This document shows, in pieces, positions 35,147 through 45,483 of a stretch of DNA of 64,000 nt. Where the stretch lies: the NCBI GenBank assembly GCA_963677655.1, contig OY782088.1; one strand, written 5' to 3'. This stretch comes from Saccharicrinis sp963677655. GTDB lineage: Bacteria; Bacteroidota; Bacteroidia; Bacteroidales; Marinilabiliaceae. The position numbers were made by a program, and so were the translations under genes. Position 1 is the first letter of the stretch, and each line of letters starts with the position of its first letter. The notes under the pieces were generated by a model, which ran no database searches, was not told the origin of the DNA, and was given only the letters and a program-made list of their open reading frames with translations.

Positions 35147-36481
35147 CTAATTTGGTTTGGATGTAGGAAGAGTTGATTTTTCTGAGATTACACTAGTGTC
35201 TTTTAGGCTTTCATAAATATCTAAACCGATAAATTTAATATCCTCTGCATCTTCAGTATAGGGTTCGTGCATTAAAATTTCTTCATCTTCGGATATTCCT
35301 TTTTTAACAACAACATAATTCCCATTTTCAGCACCTGTTTCTATAATTTGTCTTTTAGAAGGAACTTTTTTTCTTATAATGTAGGATAGAGAATCATTGT
35401 GAAATACCGCTTCCAAAGGAACGTAAAGAACATCTTCGAGAGTTGTTGAACTAATTATGTTTGATGTGGTCATTGCAGGTTTTAGATCTTTGTCGTAACC
35501 AAAAATTTTAATGGTTACTTCAAAAGCTTTTGTGTCACCTCCTGGTATTACCTGACCAATGTTTGCCACTTCAATTACTTCTCCATCAAATTCCTTTTCA
35601 GGGAAAGCATCTACTCCCACTTTTACTTTTTGTCCTTTTTTAACTTTGCTAATGTCAATTTCATTAATAAAAGTTTTTGATGTCATAGATGTAAGATCAG
35701 GAAGTTCTGCTATTTTAGGCATCCATCGGTTAACGGTAGATCCCACTTTAATTTTATTTCCCATTCGATCAAAGGCATATATTAGCATTCCTGGAGCTGG
35801 AGCTTTAATGTCAATTGCATCAAATAAATCCTCAATTTCTTTGATCTGGGCTCTTGTTCTTTTTACTGCATTTTCAGCCCTGGCCATTGTAATGATATTC
35901 TGCTGTTTTTTTAATTCGTAGTTTCTATGGTCTTGATCTAATTTACGTTGAGCTTTTTCTACGTCAAGTTTTGCTTGTCTGATAACAGCAGGTGATTCAT
36001 AAACAGATTGTTTTAATACTAGTTGTTTTTCTTCCAGATCCATACGAGAGGTAATTAATTCATCTCTTAGGTTACTTAGATTGATATTAGTATCAATTTT
36101 TGCATCATCATAAGCATCCATTTTTTCGGATAAATCACTCATGGCTTCAGTAAGTTTTTCTTCCACAGCACTATGATCTAAAGAAGCAACATAATCTCCT
36201 GAGTCAACAACGGTTCCTTCTTCAATTAGATCCGTTACTTTTATCTCATAAATATTAATAAGGCGAGCTGAAAGTTCCGAAGGAGCATTGATAGATACGG
36301 ATTTTTCAGCCTGTAATTGTCCGGTACTGTATACCAAAGTCTGAAAATTTCCTTTTAGAACATTTGTAGTAATAAGGGTGTCGGTATTAGATGTTGTAAA
36401 AATAATTTTAAACGTAAAAAAAATAACAACAAGAAAAAGAAAAAGGATGCCGATCCTTTTGAGGGTGTTTCTTTTAAACAT
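35147..36481 (-). CDS. HlyD/MacA-type efflux adaptor (first copy)
   Basis: A 444-residue adaptor with one membrane helix (about 7-27), a lipoyl half-site, a coiled-coil hairpin (about 115-225) and a beta-barrel ending. It is the first gene of the operon adaptor-permease-TolC-adaptor and would bridge permease and outer-membrane channel. Only the ATPase is missing from the set. Confidence 0.87.
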   Translation of the reverse strand: MFKRNTLKRIGILFLFLVVIFFTFKIIFTTSNTDTLITTNVLKGNFQTLVYSTGQLQAEKSVSINAPSELSARLINIYEIKVTDLIEEGTVVDSGDYVASLDHSAVEEKLTEAMSDLSEKMDAYDDAKIDTNINLSNLRDELITSRMDLEEKQLVLKQSVYESPAVIRQAKLDVEKAQRKLDQDHRNYELKKQQNIITMARAENAVKRTRAQIKEIEDLFDAIDIKAPAPGMLIYAFDRMGNKIKVGSTVNRWMPKIAELPDLTSMTSKTFINEIDISKVKKGQKVKVGVDAFPEKEFDGEVIEVANIGQVIPGGDTKAFEVTIKIFGYDKDLKPAMTTSNIISSTTLEDVLYVPLEAVFHNDSLSYIIRKKVPSKRQIIETGAENGNYVVVKKGISEDEEILMHEPYTEDAEDIKFIGLDIYESLKDTSVISEKSTLPTSKPN

Positions 36482-36666
36482 TATATATGAGTTTAGCTAA
36501 ATGAATTCAGGATTAAATATAACAACCGATTTTGTTAAATAAAAACTCTTTGATTTATTATTTAAAAATTTTAAACGTAGAGGTTAAAGAATTATGTTGT
36601 GAATTAATCAGAAGGAATTGTATATTTCTATGAAGGTATATAATAGATTTTGAGGCTTGACAAAGA

Positions 36667-36700
36667 AAAAAAATCCCCATATCATTCTTAATATGGGGAT
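36667..36700 (-). terminator. Intrinsic terminator of glmM-type gene
   Basis: Arms atccccatat (36673-36682) and atatggggat (36691-36700) with an 8-base loop, followed on the minus strand by a run of T's, start six bases after the mutase stop. Confidence 0.9.
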
Positions 36701-36705
36701 GTATT

Positions 36706-38097
36706 TTAGATTCCGGCTATTGTTTTTATATCTTGAATAATCTTAGTGGCTAAATCTTCAGCTTCATTTTCAGTATGAGCTTCAGAATAGATTCGTATAA
36801 TAGGTTCTGTATTTGATTTTCGTAAATGAACCCATTTGTCAGGAAAATCAATTTTTACTCCATCAATATCATTAACCTGTTCACTTTGATATTTTTCTTT
36901 CATGTCGATAAGTATTTTGTCAACATCTAAATCCGGAGTTAATTCAATTTTATTTTTTGAAATAAAATATTCAGGATATGAGGCTCTTAACTCAGAACAT
37001 TTTTTTCCTGATTTTGCTAAATGGGTAAGGAATAAACCAATTCCAACCAATGCATCACGACCGTAATGAGATTCCGGGTATATAACACCGCCATTACCTT
37101 CGCCTCCAATCACAGCATTGGTTTCTTTCATTTTAGTAACTACATTTACTTCTCCTACAGCAGCTGCGCTATATTTACCTCCATGTTTTTCAGTAACATC
37201 TCTTAATGCTCTGGTAGATGATAAGTTTGAAACAGTATTACCTTTATTTTGACTTAAAATATAATCAGAAACAGCAACAAGAGTATATTCTTCGCCAAAC
37301 ATACTTCCGTCTTCGTTTACAATAGCTAATCTATCCACATCAGGATCAACAACAAAACCTACATCTGCTTTTTTGTCCTTTATTAAGGTAGAAATTTCAG
37401 TTAGATTTTCAGGAAGAGGTTCCGGGTTGTGAGGGAATTGCCCATTAGGCTCACAGTATAATTCAATGATTTCCTTAACCCCAAGAGCTTTTAAAAGAGG
37501 AGGTAGATATGTTCCTCCAACTGAATTAACACAGTCAATAGCCACTGTGAAATTAGCCTTTTTTATAGCTTCTAAATCAACTAAGTTAAGATTACAAACA
37601 TGATCAACATGTTTTTGAATGTAACTATTATCTTCTGTAACATTTCCTAAATCATCAACATCAGCGAAATTAAAACTCTCCTTTTCTGCAATTGCTAATA
37701 TTTGTTCTCCGTCAGCACCGCTTAAAAACTCACCCTTATTGTTTAGCAGTTTTAATGCATTCCATTGTTTTGGATTATGGCTTGCAGTTAATATTATTCC
37801 TCCATCAGCCTTTTCCATAGTTACAGCAAGTTCTGTTGTAGGAGTAGTTGCTAGTCCCAGATTAATTACATTAGCTCCGCACCCCATTAATGTTCCAACT
37901 ACAATCTTGTCAACCATTGGACCAGAGATTCTGGCATCACGTCCAACAACGATTGTAATTTTATCTTTATTTATGTTTTTCTTGGCCCAAGTAGCATATG
38001 CTGCAGTGAATTTTACTACATCCAGGGGACTTAAACCTTCTCCTGGAGCACCACCTATGGTTCCTCGTATTCCAGATATGGATTTGATTAATGTCAT
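36706..38097 (-). CDS. glmM: Phosphoglucosamine mutase / phosphohexomutase
   Basis: The enzyme moves phosphate between C6 and C1 of a hexose phosphate; in this family often glucosamine phosphate for cell-wall synthesis. The 463-residue protein has the phospho-serine loop ILTASHNPKQWNALKLL, the metal site DPDVDRLAIVNEDG, the sugar-binding GGEGNGGVIYP and the phosphate-binding RKSNTEPIIRIYSEA. GlmM and phosphomannomutase are close relatives, so the exact sugar is not certain. The next gene downstream of its promoter region is an rluB-type synthase, 30 bases upstream on the same strand. Confidence 0.85.
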   Translation of the reverse strand: MTLIKSISGIRGTIGGAPGEGLSPLDVVKFTAAYATWAKKNINKDKITIVVGRDARISGPMVDKIVVGTLMGCGANVINLGLATTPTTELAVTMEKADGGIILTASHNPKQWNALKLLNNKGEFLSGADGEQILAIAEKESFNFADVDDLGNVTEDNSYIQKHVDHVCNLNLVDLEAIKKANFTVAIDCVNSVGGTYLPPLLKALGVKEIIELYCEPNGQFPHNPEPLPENLTEISTLIKDKKADVGFVVDPDVDRLAIVNEDGSMFGEEYTLVAVSDYILSQNKGNTVSNLSSTRALRDVTEKHGGKYSAAAVGEVNVVTKMKETNAVIGGEGNGGVIYPESHYGRDALVGIGLFLTHLAKSGKKCSELRASYPEYFISKNKIELTPDLDVDKILIDMKEKYQSEQVNDIDGVKIDFPDKWVHLRKSNTEPIIRIYSEAHTENEAEDLATKIIQDIKTIAGI

Positions 38098-38127
38098 TTT
38101 TTGCTAGATATTAAATTTTGATTTGTT

Positions 38128-38940
38128 TTATTTCATTATTCCTGCTTTAAGAAAAGTGATTTCTTTTTGAGTAAGAAACCTCCATTTTCCTCTTGGAACA
38201 TCCTTTTTAGTTAAGCCTGAAAAATATACCCGATCTAATTTCACAACTTCGTAACCTAAGTGCTTAAAAATCCGTCTTACAATTCTATTTTTACCAGAAT
38301 GAATTTCAATGCCAACTTCTTGAGGATTATTATTAACTAGGCTTAATTTATCTGATTTTATAAAACCGTCTTCAAGATCAAAACCGGTTTCTATCTTTTT
38401 TAAATCTTCTTTTGTTATAGCCTTATCCAGAAATGCATGATAAATCTTTCTGTGCTCATGACTTGGGTGAGTTAGTTTTTTAGCTAAATCGCCATCATTG
38501 GTTAATAAAAGAACACCTGTTGTCATTTTGTCAAGTCGACCGACCGGATAAATTCTTTCAGTACATGCATTTTTTACAATATCAATAACTGTTCTTTTAG
38601 CATGAGGATCCTTTAGCGTAGTAACACAATCTTTGGGTTTATTTAATAGTACATAAACTAATTTTTCGGGATTTAAGGATTTACCGTTATATTCAACTTT
38701 ATCCGTTAGCTTAACCTTTGTGCCAACAGATGTTTCAATTTTCCCATTTACTTTTATTAGTCCTTCATTTATAAGCTTGTCTGCTTCGCGACGACTACAA
38801 ACACCGGCATTTGCTATAAATTTATTAAGACGTATTTCTTCTTTCTCAATATTCTTCTCGTTAGAAGGAGTTGGTTTTGATTCCTTCATTTGTGGTTTGG
38901 ATGATGGCTTAATAAACTTTTTAGGACTTCTTTTATTCAT
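38128..38940 (-). CDS. rluB: RluB/RsuA-family pseudouridine synthase
   Basis: A 270-residue RNA pseudouridine synthase. A lysine-rich N-terminal tail (about 1-35) precedes an S4 RNA-binding domain (IRLNKFIANAGVCSRREADKLI), then the catalytic domain with YPVGRLDKMTTGVLLLTNDG, where Asp is the nucleophile. It most likely modifies 23S rRNA. It lies 30 bases upstream of the mutase gene, so the two may be cotranscribed. The region 38941-39232 upstream is AT-rich with no gene seen. Confidence 0.85.
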   Translation of the reverse strand: MNKRSPKKFIKPSSKPQMKESKPTPSNEKNIEKEEIRLNKFIANAGVCSRREADKLINEGLIKVNGKIETSVGTKVKLTDKVEYNGKSLNPEKLVYVLLNKPKDCVTTLKDPHAKRTVIDIVKNACTERIYPVGRLDKMTTGVLLLTNDGDLAKKLTHPSHEHRKIYHAFLDKAITKEDLKKIETGFDLEDGFIKSDKLSLVNNNPQEVGIEIHSGKNRIVRRIFKHLGYEVVKLDRVYFSGLTKKDVPRGKWRFLTQKEITFLKAGIMK

Positions 38941-39232
38941 GCTTATATAAATCAGTTTTTTGCAAAGGTCATAAAAATTATTTAGTAGCCAATAAATTAA
39001 GTTTAATTGATGATATTATCATTAAAATTTTTTATGTCACATGCATAATCACCCTATCTTATAACTATTAAGCTTAAATTATATACTAAAATGACTTTTA
39101 TCTGAATATTCCCAATTTAAAGAATGCGACTCGAAAATTCAATTTATGGAAAATAGCCTAAAAACAAAAAAGAGTATATAAATGTTAATAAAAATTAATT
39201 TTCTTAGCGACTGAATATTAAAATAAGATAAG

Positions 39233-41290
39233 ATGATTAGAAGGTGTGAAACAATTGTAATTTGTTTACTTATTGCAATGATCTCATTTCCATTAGCTAT
39301 TACAGCTCAAGAAAATGAATCAGAAAAGCAGGAAAAGACAGAAGAAGGTGAGATTCAATTCCTTTCATTTGAAGAATTAGAGGAACTAATGAACAAACCT
39401 ATATATGGAATCTCTAAACAAGAGGAAAAACTTTCCGAAGCCCCTATGTCTGTTTATCAAATTTCAAAAGAAGAATTAAATAGGTGGGGTGTTCGCTATT
39501 TGGGTGAAACATTAGGTCGTGTGCCAGGTTATACATTTTATAACACAGACTACTATGGTCAATATGGTGTTATGGCACGTGGCTGGCAATCTGTTTGGCG
39601 ATATGGATACAGTATTGAGCTGATGCCAATTGTAGATTTTGGGCACTCTACATTTCCAAACGAATTCTTTGGCAATATGGAAGCAGTAAGAGGGCCTGCT
39701 GGTTTAGCCTGGGGAAGTGGTGCAAATGCCGGTTTAGTTAATTCAAACTTAAGAACAGATCTTGAAGGTGCTGAATTAGTGGCGCAATATGGTAACTACA
39801 ATCAGTATTCTGTGAGTGCAATGTATGGCCATAAGTTTAAAGATAATAACGGGGAAATATTTATTGGTTTTAATCAAAAAGGACAGGATTATGCTACCCA
39901 GGAAGATCCTTTTGGTACAGGAAGTGATTGGAAGATAAATGGAGTAAGACCATCGTATTCATTTGTTAGTAAAATCAAATACAAAAACTTTAAGGCTATA
40001 GTTTACGCAGATCATAACGACCATTATTCACCTCAACTATGGTTTGGAAACAGCGATTGGTCCAATGTTGAAAAAAATCAATATTGGCAGGATATTCAGG
40101 ATTCTACAGGTGTGGAACCTCATGATCAATTAAATGTATTATGTTATAGAATGGAATACAAATTGCCAATTAGAAGTGATAAGGTTAACATATCATTGTA
40201 TCACAATTTCTATAACAGAATATGGTATTTTGAATCTGTAGCTTCACTTGGAGATCAGAAAAGAGACTTTGGGTTTAATGCTAATTTCCTATTGTTAAAA
40301 GATAAATTGAATCTTTCAGTTGGTGGAGATTTTTATGGACAATTCAGAAATAATATGTATTCAAATAATCACATGTTTAGTGTTAGACGTGGTGTAAATT
40401 GGTTTGATAATACTTATCATGAAAACGATGTAACTTATAATAATATATTTGCCCAGGCTACTTATAGTTTAACTGATAAGATAAAATTAATAGGTGGAGC
40501 CCGACTTGATTACCAGGATGATGGTGAATATACTGATGTAATTGCTTTTTATAGAGGTGGAGCAATTTAAAAATTAAATGAGAATAATGTAATTAAATAT
40601 TTCTTTAATAAGGCACCTCGTCGCCCACAGGCAAATGAACGTTCTCTTCCAATTCCGGATGCAGAAGAATTATCTGCACATGAAATTGCCATAGTGGGAA
40701 ATTTTGCGAAAAAGATAAATTACAATATTACTTTATATCAACAAGAACTTGAAAATCAAATTACCAGAATTGAAAGTGGAGAGTTAAATTCCTTTGTAAA
40801 TACCGGAGGTTTAAAGGTAAGAGGAGTTGAATGGTCTTTCAATGCTAAATTAACAAATGATCTTCTCTTATATTGGAATGGGTCCGCATTAGATCCTGAA
40901 GTTATGATAGGTGCCAGCGATTCTGAAAAACACAATGAAGATAACCAACCTCTTTTTGTTCCTAAGTTTAATTCTTTGATAGGAGCCGAATACAATGTGT
41001 TTAATAAGTTTAAAGTAAATATGGCACTACGTACAATTAGCGGAATTCCATACAGTGCAACACCATATGATAATCCTACATATAAGGAAGCAAGTACAAG
41101 TTTTGTTGATTTAACAATCAGATCAAAAAAATTCTGGGATAAACTGGAGGTTTCCTTTAATGCTTTAAATCTTTTAGATAACACAGAGGGTGTTCCTGCT
41201 TATGGAGAACATGCAGGAAATACTCATGGAACAATTCAGCCGGAAGGTTTAAGGTTTTATCTAAAAACAAGGTTTACTCTTCCTGATTAA
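39233..41290 (+). pseudogene. TonB-dependent receptor interrupted by one in-frame stop
   Basis: Two frames, 39233-40570 and 40694-41290, are in the same reading phase. The sequence between them also reads as receptor barrel (KLNENNVIKYFFNKAPRRPQ), so a single TAA at 40568-40570 is the only interruption, probably from a TAT/TAC tyrosine codon. The whole would be about 685 residues: signal peptide, a plug with IEL then VRGPAGLAWGSGANAGLVNSNLR, and a barrel ending LRFYLKTRFTLPD. The gene has no SusC-type N-terminal domain. The break could be a real nonsense mutation, phase-variation-like or a sequencing error. It ends in a clear terminator. No SusD-like partner is seen. Confidence 0.85.
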
Positions 41291-41324
41291 GAGAATAGAG
41301 AAATCTTATATTAAAATTATATTT

Positions 41325-41386
41325 TAGCTATTTCACCCTTCTGTAGGTCACCCTTCTGTAGGTTGTGAAATAGCTACTTTTATTTT
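41325..41386 (+). terminator. Terminator with a duplicated 15-base loop
   Basis: Arms tagctatttcac (41325-41336) and gtgaaatagcta (41365-41376) make a 12-base perfect stem, followed by a T-rich run. The loop consists of two exact tandem copies of cacccttctgtaggt (41334-41348 and 41349-41363). It sits 35 bases after the receptor stop. Confidence 0.75.
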
Positions 41387-41433
41387 ATGCAAGTAATATG
41401 TTATTTGGTTGAAAATTTCATAAAGCATTTATT

Positions 41434-42807
41434 TTACGAATTAATTACTTTACTATCTATATTACCGTTAGCCAATTTAGTTGAAATTACATCCCCTTCT
41501 TTTAGTTCAGCTGCATTTTTAATGGCCTTTCCATTAAGATACGTAATTGAATAACCCTTTTTTAATATATTTTGAGGATCTAAAAGCTTATTTGTTTTTT
41601 CAAAAAGTTCGATTTCTCCATTTTTTCTGGATAAAAAGTATTTCGTTTTTGCTTTTAGATTTTGAGGATATTGAACAAGATTTAATTTTTCGTGATGAAT
41701 ACGATTAATAGAAGAAGTTTTAATTTTTTCAGACAGAATATTTAATCTGTTCATCCTGTTATTAATATATGAAGTTGCGTAATTATCTAACTGATGGGCA
41801 ATATTTGATAGTAAACTTTTTTGTTTCGTAAGAGAATGAGAAACAATAGGCTTAAAGCGAGTTGAAGATTTTTCAAACATTAAATTATATCTTGATAATT
41901 TATCCCGGGTACTGGATACAATGTTTTCTTTTAAATCATCTAATTGATTATCGAAATAAGAGACTAATTCAAGGATATGTTCTGCTACAGCTGTTGGTGT
42001 TTTTAATCTGGTATGAGCTACATAATCAACAACAGTTTCATCGCGTTCATGACCAATACCCGAGAATACAGGGATCGGAAATTGTGCAATATTATAGGCA
42101 ATCCAATAATTATCAAAACACATTAAGTCAGATGTTGATCCTCCTCCTCGAATAATAGCAACAACATCAAAAATGTCTTCATACTGATAAATTTTATCTA
42201 AAGCTGCAGTTACAGATTCTTCCGTTTTATCACCTTGCATTATGGCCGGGAATAATTTTATATAGAATTTATATCCTGCCGAATTATTGTTGAGTTGATT
42301 ACAAAAGTCCTCATATCCTGCTGCGGTAGGAGAGGAAATGACTGCTATTTTTTGTGGAACTACAGGACATTCCAGTTCCTTATTCATGTTAATTACACCT
42401 TCTTCAGTAAGCTGATTTAATATGGCCTGTTTTTTTTGAGCCATATCTCCCAAAGTATAATTTGGATCTATATCTCTAATATTGAGACTAAATCCGTATA
42501 CTTCTTGAAAATCGATACTGGCTCGAACCAGTACTTTTAATCCAGAAGTTAAGGTTTGTCCTGTTGCTTGAACAAAATAAGGTTTGAGCATTCTATAAGT
42601 ATAAGCCCAAATGTTTGCCCTGGATTTGGCAATAATCTGCTCAGTTTTCTCGTCTTTTTCAATGAGTTCAAGGTAACAATGACCGTTGCGTACTTCGCGT
42701 ATTTCACTGATCTCTGCCACAACCCAATATGTTTCAGCAAAAGATTCGTGAATTGTGTTTTTAATTTTTGAATTCAGTTCAAATAAAGAAAGTGACGCTT
42801 CGCTCAT
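41434..42807 (-). CDS. xseA: Exodeoxyribonuclease VII large subunit
   Basis: XseA is the catalytic subunit of exonuclease VII. The 457-residue protein has an OB-fold N-terminal domain (YWVVAEISEIREVRNGHCYLEL), the core with VISSPTAAGYEDFCNQL, IIRGGGSTSDLMCFDNYWIA and GIGHERDETVVDYVAHTRLKTPTAVAEHI, then a coiled-coil arm for XseB binding and a KGYSITYLNGKAI tail. The small subunit XseB is 22 kb away at 19397-19597. It overlaps the upstream protease gene by four bases (ATGA). Confidence 0.93.
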   Translation of the reverse strand: MSEASLSLFELNSKIKNTIHESFAETYWVVAEISEIREVRNGHCYLELIEKDEKTEQIIAKSRANIWAYTYRMLKPYFVQATGQTLTSGLKVLVRASIDFQEVYGFSLNIRDIDPNYTLGDMAQKKQAILNQLTEEGVINMNKELECPVVPQKIAVISSPTAAGYEDFCNQLNNNSAGYKFYIKLFPAIMQGDKTEESVTAALDKIYQYEDIFDVVAIIRGGGSTSDLMCFDNYWIAYNIAQFPIPVFSGIGHERDETVVDYVAHTRLKTPTAVAEHILELVSYFDNQLDDLKENIVSSTRDKLSRYNLMFEKSSTRFKPIVSHSLTKQKSLLSNIAHQLDNYATSYINNRMNRLNILSEKIKTSSINRIHHEKLNLVQYPQNLKAKTKYFLSRKNGEIELFEKTNKLLDPQNILKKGYSITYLNGKAIKNAAELKEGDVISTKLANGNIDSKVINS

Positions 42808-44441
42808 TGTTTATTTTTTATGATCTTGAAATTGTATTTCTGATTAGATATAACTAATTGTAAAACATATATACCCGTTGAAAGTTTTTCCAGATCATTA
42901 ATGAGTATTTTTTCACTGGAAATAATGCGATTGTTATAAACTGTATTACCCAGTAAATCATAAATAAAGACTTTAGTATTATTAAATTTATAACCTTTAT
43001 TAGTAATTTCTATTTTATTATGAAATGGATTTGGTCCAACTTTAAAATTGAAATTTGAATAAATATCATTTACAGAACTATTAATATCTAGAGCTGAATA
43101 AAAGTTTGGTATACCATAGCCAAAAGAGTCATCGGGTGTATAATATTGGTGACCACTTTTACGTAATATCTGTAATAATTGTCTATTTGATAATTCTGGT
43201 TTAGCTTCCCATAAACAAGATGCAAAACCTGATATAATAGGTGCTGAGAAACTTGTTCCGTATAATTTGACGATATTTCCGTTTGTTCCTTGTCCTGCAG
43301 TTTGTACGCCTAAGCCTGTAAGGTCAGGTTTTACTCTTCTGTCTGAAGATGGACCATAGCTACTAAATGAAGCTCTGGTACTATCGGCAGACATTGCAGC
43401 AACAGATAAAATATTTTCTCCATCAGAGGGTGATATTATATATTTCCATGAGCTTTGTCCTTCATTTCCTGCGCTATTGACAACTAATATACCTTTAGAG
43501 AAGGCTGTTTCTGCTCCTTTAACACAAACTGTTGTTTTGCCGTCCATATCTGAATAAGAGTAATTAAATGATGTGTCGTTAAATTCATAATAGCCAAGAG
43601 AAGAGTTGATTATGTCAACTCCCGCACTGTCTGCATATTCTGCAGCAATAACCCAATTATACTCTTCAATAGGATACTCAGAACTGCTATCTTCTGTACG
43701 TAATAAAATATAATTAGCATCCGGGGCAGCACCAATAAACTCGTCTTCTATATAACCTGCAAGTACAGATAAGACATACATACCATGAAAAAAATCGGTA
43801 TTATAGACATCATTTCCTGGATTAACAATATCAATAGCATCAACAATTTGATTGTTATTCCATAAGTGATTAAAGGCAGGAAGATAATCAGCACCTCCAA
43901 ACCCATTGTCAATTACAGCAATTAGCATTCCATTGCCTGTGTAACCGTTTTGATGTAATAAATTTCCGTTAACTGTTATTGTTTGGTTATAGGTTTGTCC
44001 ATAATCACTTAATAATTCTGTCTTAATTGAAGAAGGGTCTTCTTCAGAAATGAATTTTGAAATGTTAGTGTTATTAGTAGATTTCCAAATAAGTTTTGAA
44101 TCAGAAATAAAAGATACTCGCGAAATTGTGTCGGTAAGGTTAGAATTGTCAGATTCAATAATAGCTCCGTTTAACCATTTAGATGGCCATAATACTTTAA
44201 CACCCATTTTAGTTAAACTGTCAAGGTAAGCTTTAGTTACAGGAAGGTCTTCTTGAGTGATTTCAATATCTTGTTTTATACGTCTTTCAATAGCTCTTTG
44301 AGATAAAAATTCTTCAGGGGAGTTAATAGAAAAACCATTGTTGGATTTATCAGTAAATGATACAAAATACTTTTGAGCACTCAGATCATTATGAAAGAGT
44401 GCTAAAAGTACAATTAAAATATGTAGATAATTTTTTTTCAA
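42804..44441 (-). CDS. Subtilisin-like serine protease with T9SS sorting domain
   Basis: A 545-residue S8-family protease. It has a signal peptide (to about residue 22) and a propeptide region, then the catalytic triad: Asp in LIAVIDNGFGG, His in FFHGMYVLSVLAG and Ser in LYGTSFSAPIISGF. The C-terminal 75 residues form a type A T9SS sorting domain (VGPNPFHNKIEI, VFIYDLLGNTVYN, STGIYVLQL), so it is exported by the type IX secretion system and likely anchored on the surface. It overlaps xseA by four bases and follows the MORN-repeat gene by three. Confidence 0.88.
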   Translation of the reverse strand: MKKNYLHILIVLLALFHNDLSAQKYFVSFTDKSNNGFSINSPEEFLSQRAIERRIKQDIEITQEDLPVTKAYLDSLTKMGVKVLWPSKWLNGAIIESDNSNLTDTISRVSFISDSKLIWKSTNNTNISKFISEEDPSSIKTELLSDYGQTYNQTITVNGNLLHQNGYTGNGMLIAVIDNGFGGADYLPAFNHLWNNNQIVDAIDIVNPGNDVYNTDFFHGMYVLSVLAGYIEDEFIGAAPDANYILLRTEDSSSEYPIEEYNWVIAAEYADSAGVDIINSSLGYYEFNDTSFNYSYSDMDGKTTVCVKGAETAFSKGILVVNSAGNEGQSSWKYIISPSDGENILSVAAMSADSTRASFSSYGPSSDRRVKPDLTGLGVQTAGQGTNGNIVKLYGTSFSAPIISGFASCLWEAKPELSNRQLLQILRKSGHQYYTPDDSFGYGIPNFYSALDINSSVNDIYSNFNFKVGPNPFHNKIEITNKGYKFNNTKVFIYDLLGNTVYNNRIISSEKILINDLEKLSTGIYVLQLVISNQKYNFKIIKNKQ

Positions 44442-44444
44442 AGT

Positions 44445-45305
44445 TTACATTCCTCTTATATATGAATCAGGATCATGTCTAAATTCTTCCGGATCTTTAA
44501 TGTTGCCTTTGTTTTTTTCAAATTCCTGGAATAGACGCTTTTGCTTTTCATCGAATTCATCTTCATTAAGAGTCATTCCATCTTTATATTCTATTTTATA
44601 TGAAATATTTCCTGTAGGTGTAAAAATAAGCCAGGTGTCATCTTCTTTGCCATCAACAAATTTTCCCTGAATTTCCATTTGCCCATTTTCATAGTAAGCA
44701 ATATAAGGTCCCTCTAGCTTCCCATTAACGTAGGTAGCTTTCATTTTTATACTTCCTGATTCATGAAACTTATGCCAGATGCCATCTTTGATGTCGTTTT
44801 TCCATTCTACCTCTTCTGCTTTCTTACCATTTCTAAAATAGAAGGTCATCATACCCTCTTTTTTTCCTTTGTTATAGTTTTCTCTGGTAAGCAGAATACC
44901 TTCCGGAGAATAAAACTCCCAAAGCCCATCCTTAATTTTTTCGAAGTAAGTTCCCTTTGCTGTTAGTTTTCCATCTTCATTGTAGGTTTCAGACTTTCCG
45001 TATTCACCTTTATCATCATAATTAATAATAACATGTTTATTGCCATTTTGGTAGAAACGCTTCATTTCCCCAACTGGTATATCATCTTTAAAAGTTACAG
45101 AATATGCAATTTTTCCATTATTGTACCTTTTTTCCCAATACCCTTGTTTTCTGCCTTGTTGATCTTTTAGGTTAATGCTTCCAGATGCATTTGTTCGTGA
45201 AACATTATTTTTGGATGGAACTTTGTTGCCAAATACGTCAAGTTCCTGTGCATGAATAGTTCCAAGGGTTAAAGAAAGTCCTATAATAATTGCCGGTATC
45301 TTCAT
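44445..45305 (-). CDS. MORN-repeat (YwqK-like) periplasmic protein
   Basis: A 286-residue protein with a signal peptide (to about residue 19) and about eight MORN-like repeats of the YwqK antitoxin type, each with a GxWxxYxxxGxL pattern: examples are GYWEKRYNNGKIAYSVTF, GLWEFYSPEGILLTREN and GIWHKFHESGSIKMKATY. Such repeats may bind membranes or other proteins; no toxin partner lies next to it. It is three bases upstream of the protease gene, so the two are cotranscribed. Confidence 0.82.
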   Translation of the reverse strand: MKIPAIIIGLSLTLGTIHAQELDVFGNKVPSKNNVSRTNASGSINLKDQQGRKQGYWEKRYNNGKIAYSVTFKDDIPVGEMKRFYQNGNKHVIINYDDKGEYGKSETYNEDGKLTAKGTYFEKIKDGLWEFYSPEGILLTRENYNKGKKEGMMTFYFRNGKKAEEVEWKNDIKDGIWHKFHESGSIKMKATYVNGKLEGPYIAYYENGQMEIQGKFVDGKEDDTWLIFTPTGNISYKIEYKDGMTLNEDEFDEKQKRLFQEFEKNKGNIKDPEEFRHDPDSYIRGM

Positions 45306-45483
45306 TATAAATTTGTAAGTTGATTTATAGCTACAAATTTAAAAAGACTTATAAACATTTAAAGCAATGGGTCGTTAGATATTTGATATATTAGTAATAT
45401 TCTTAATGTGATTCGAAAAATGGTTCTACTTCATTATAAATCGACTCTTTATACACATCTTTTTATCAATAATTCTCTGCATC

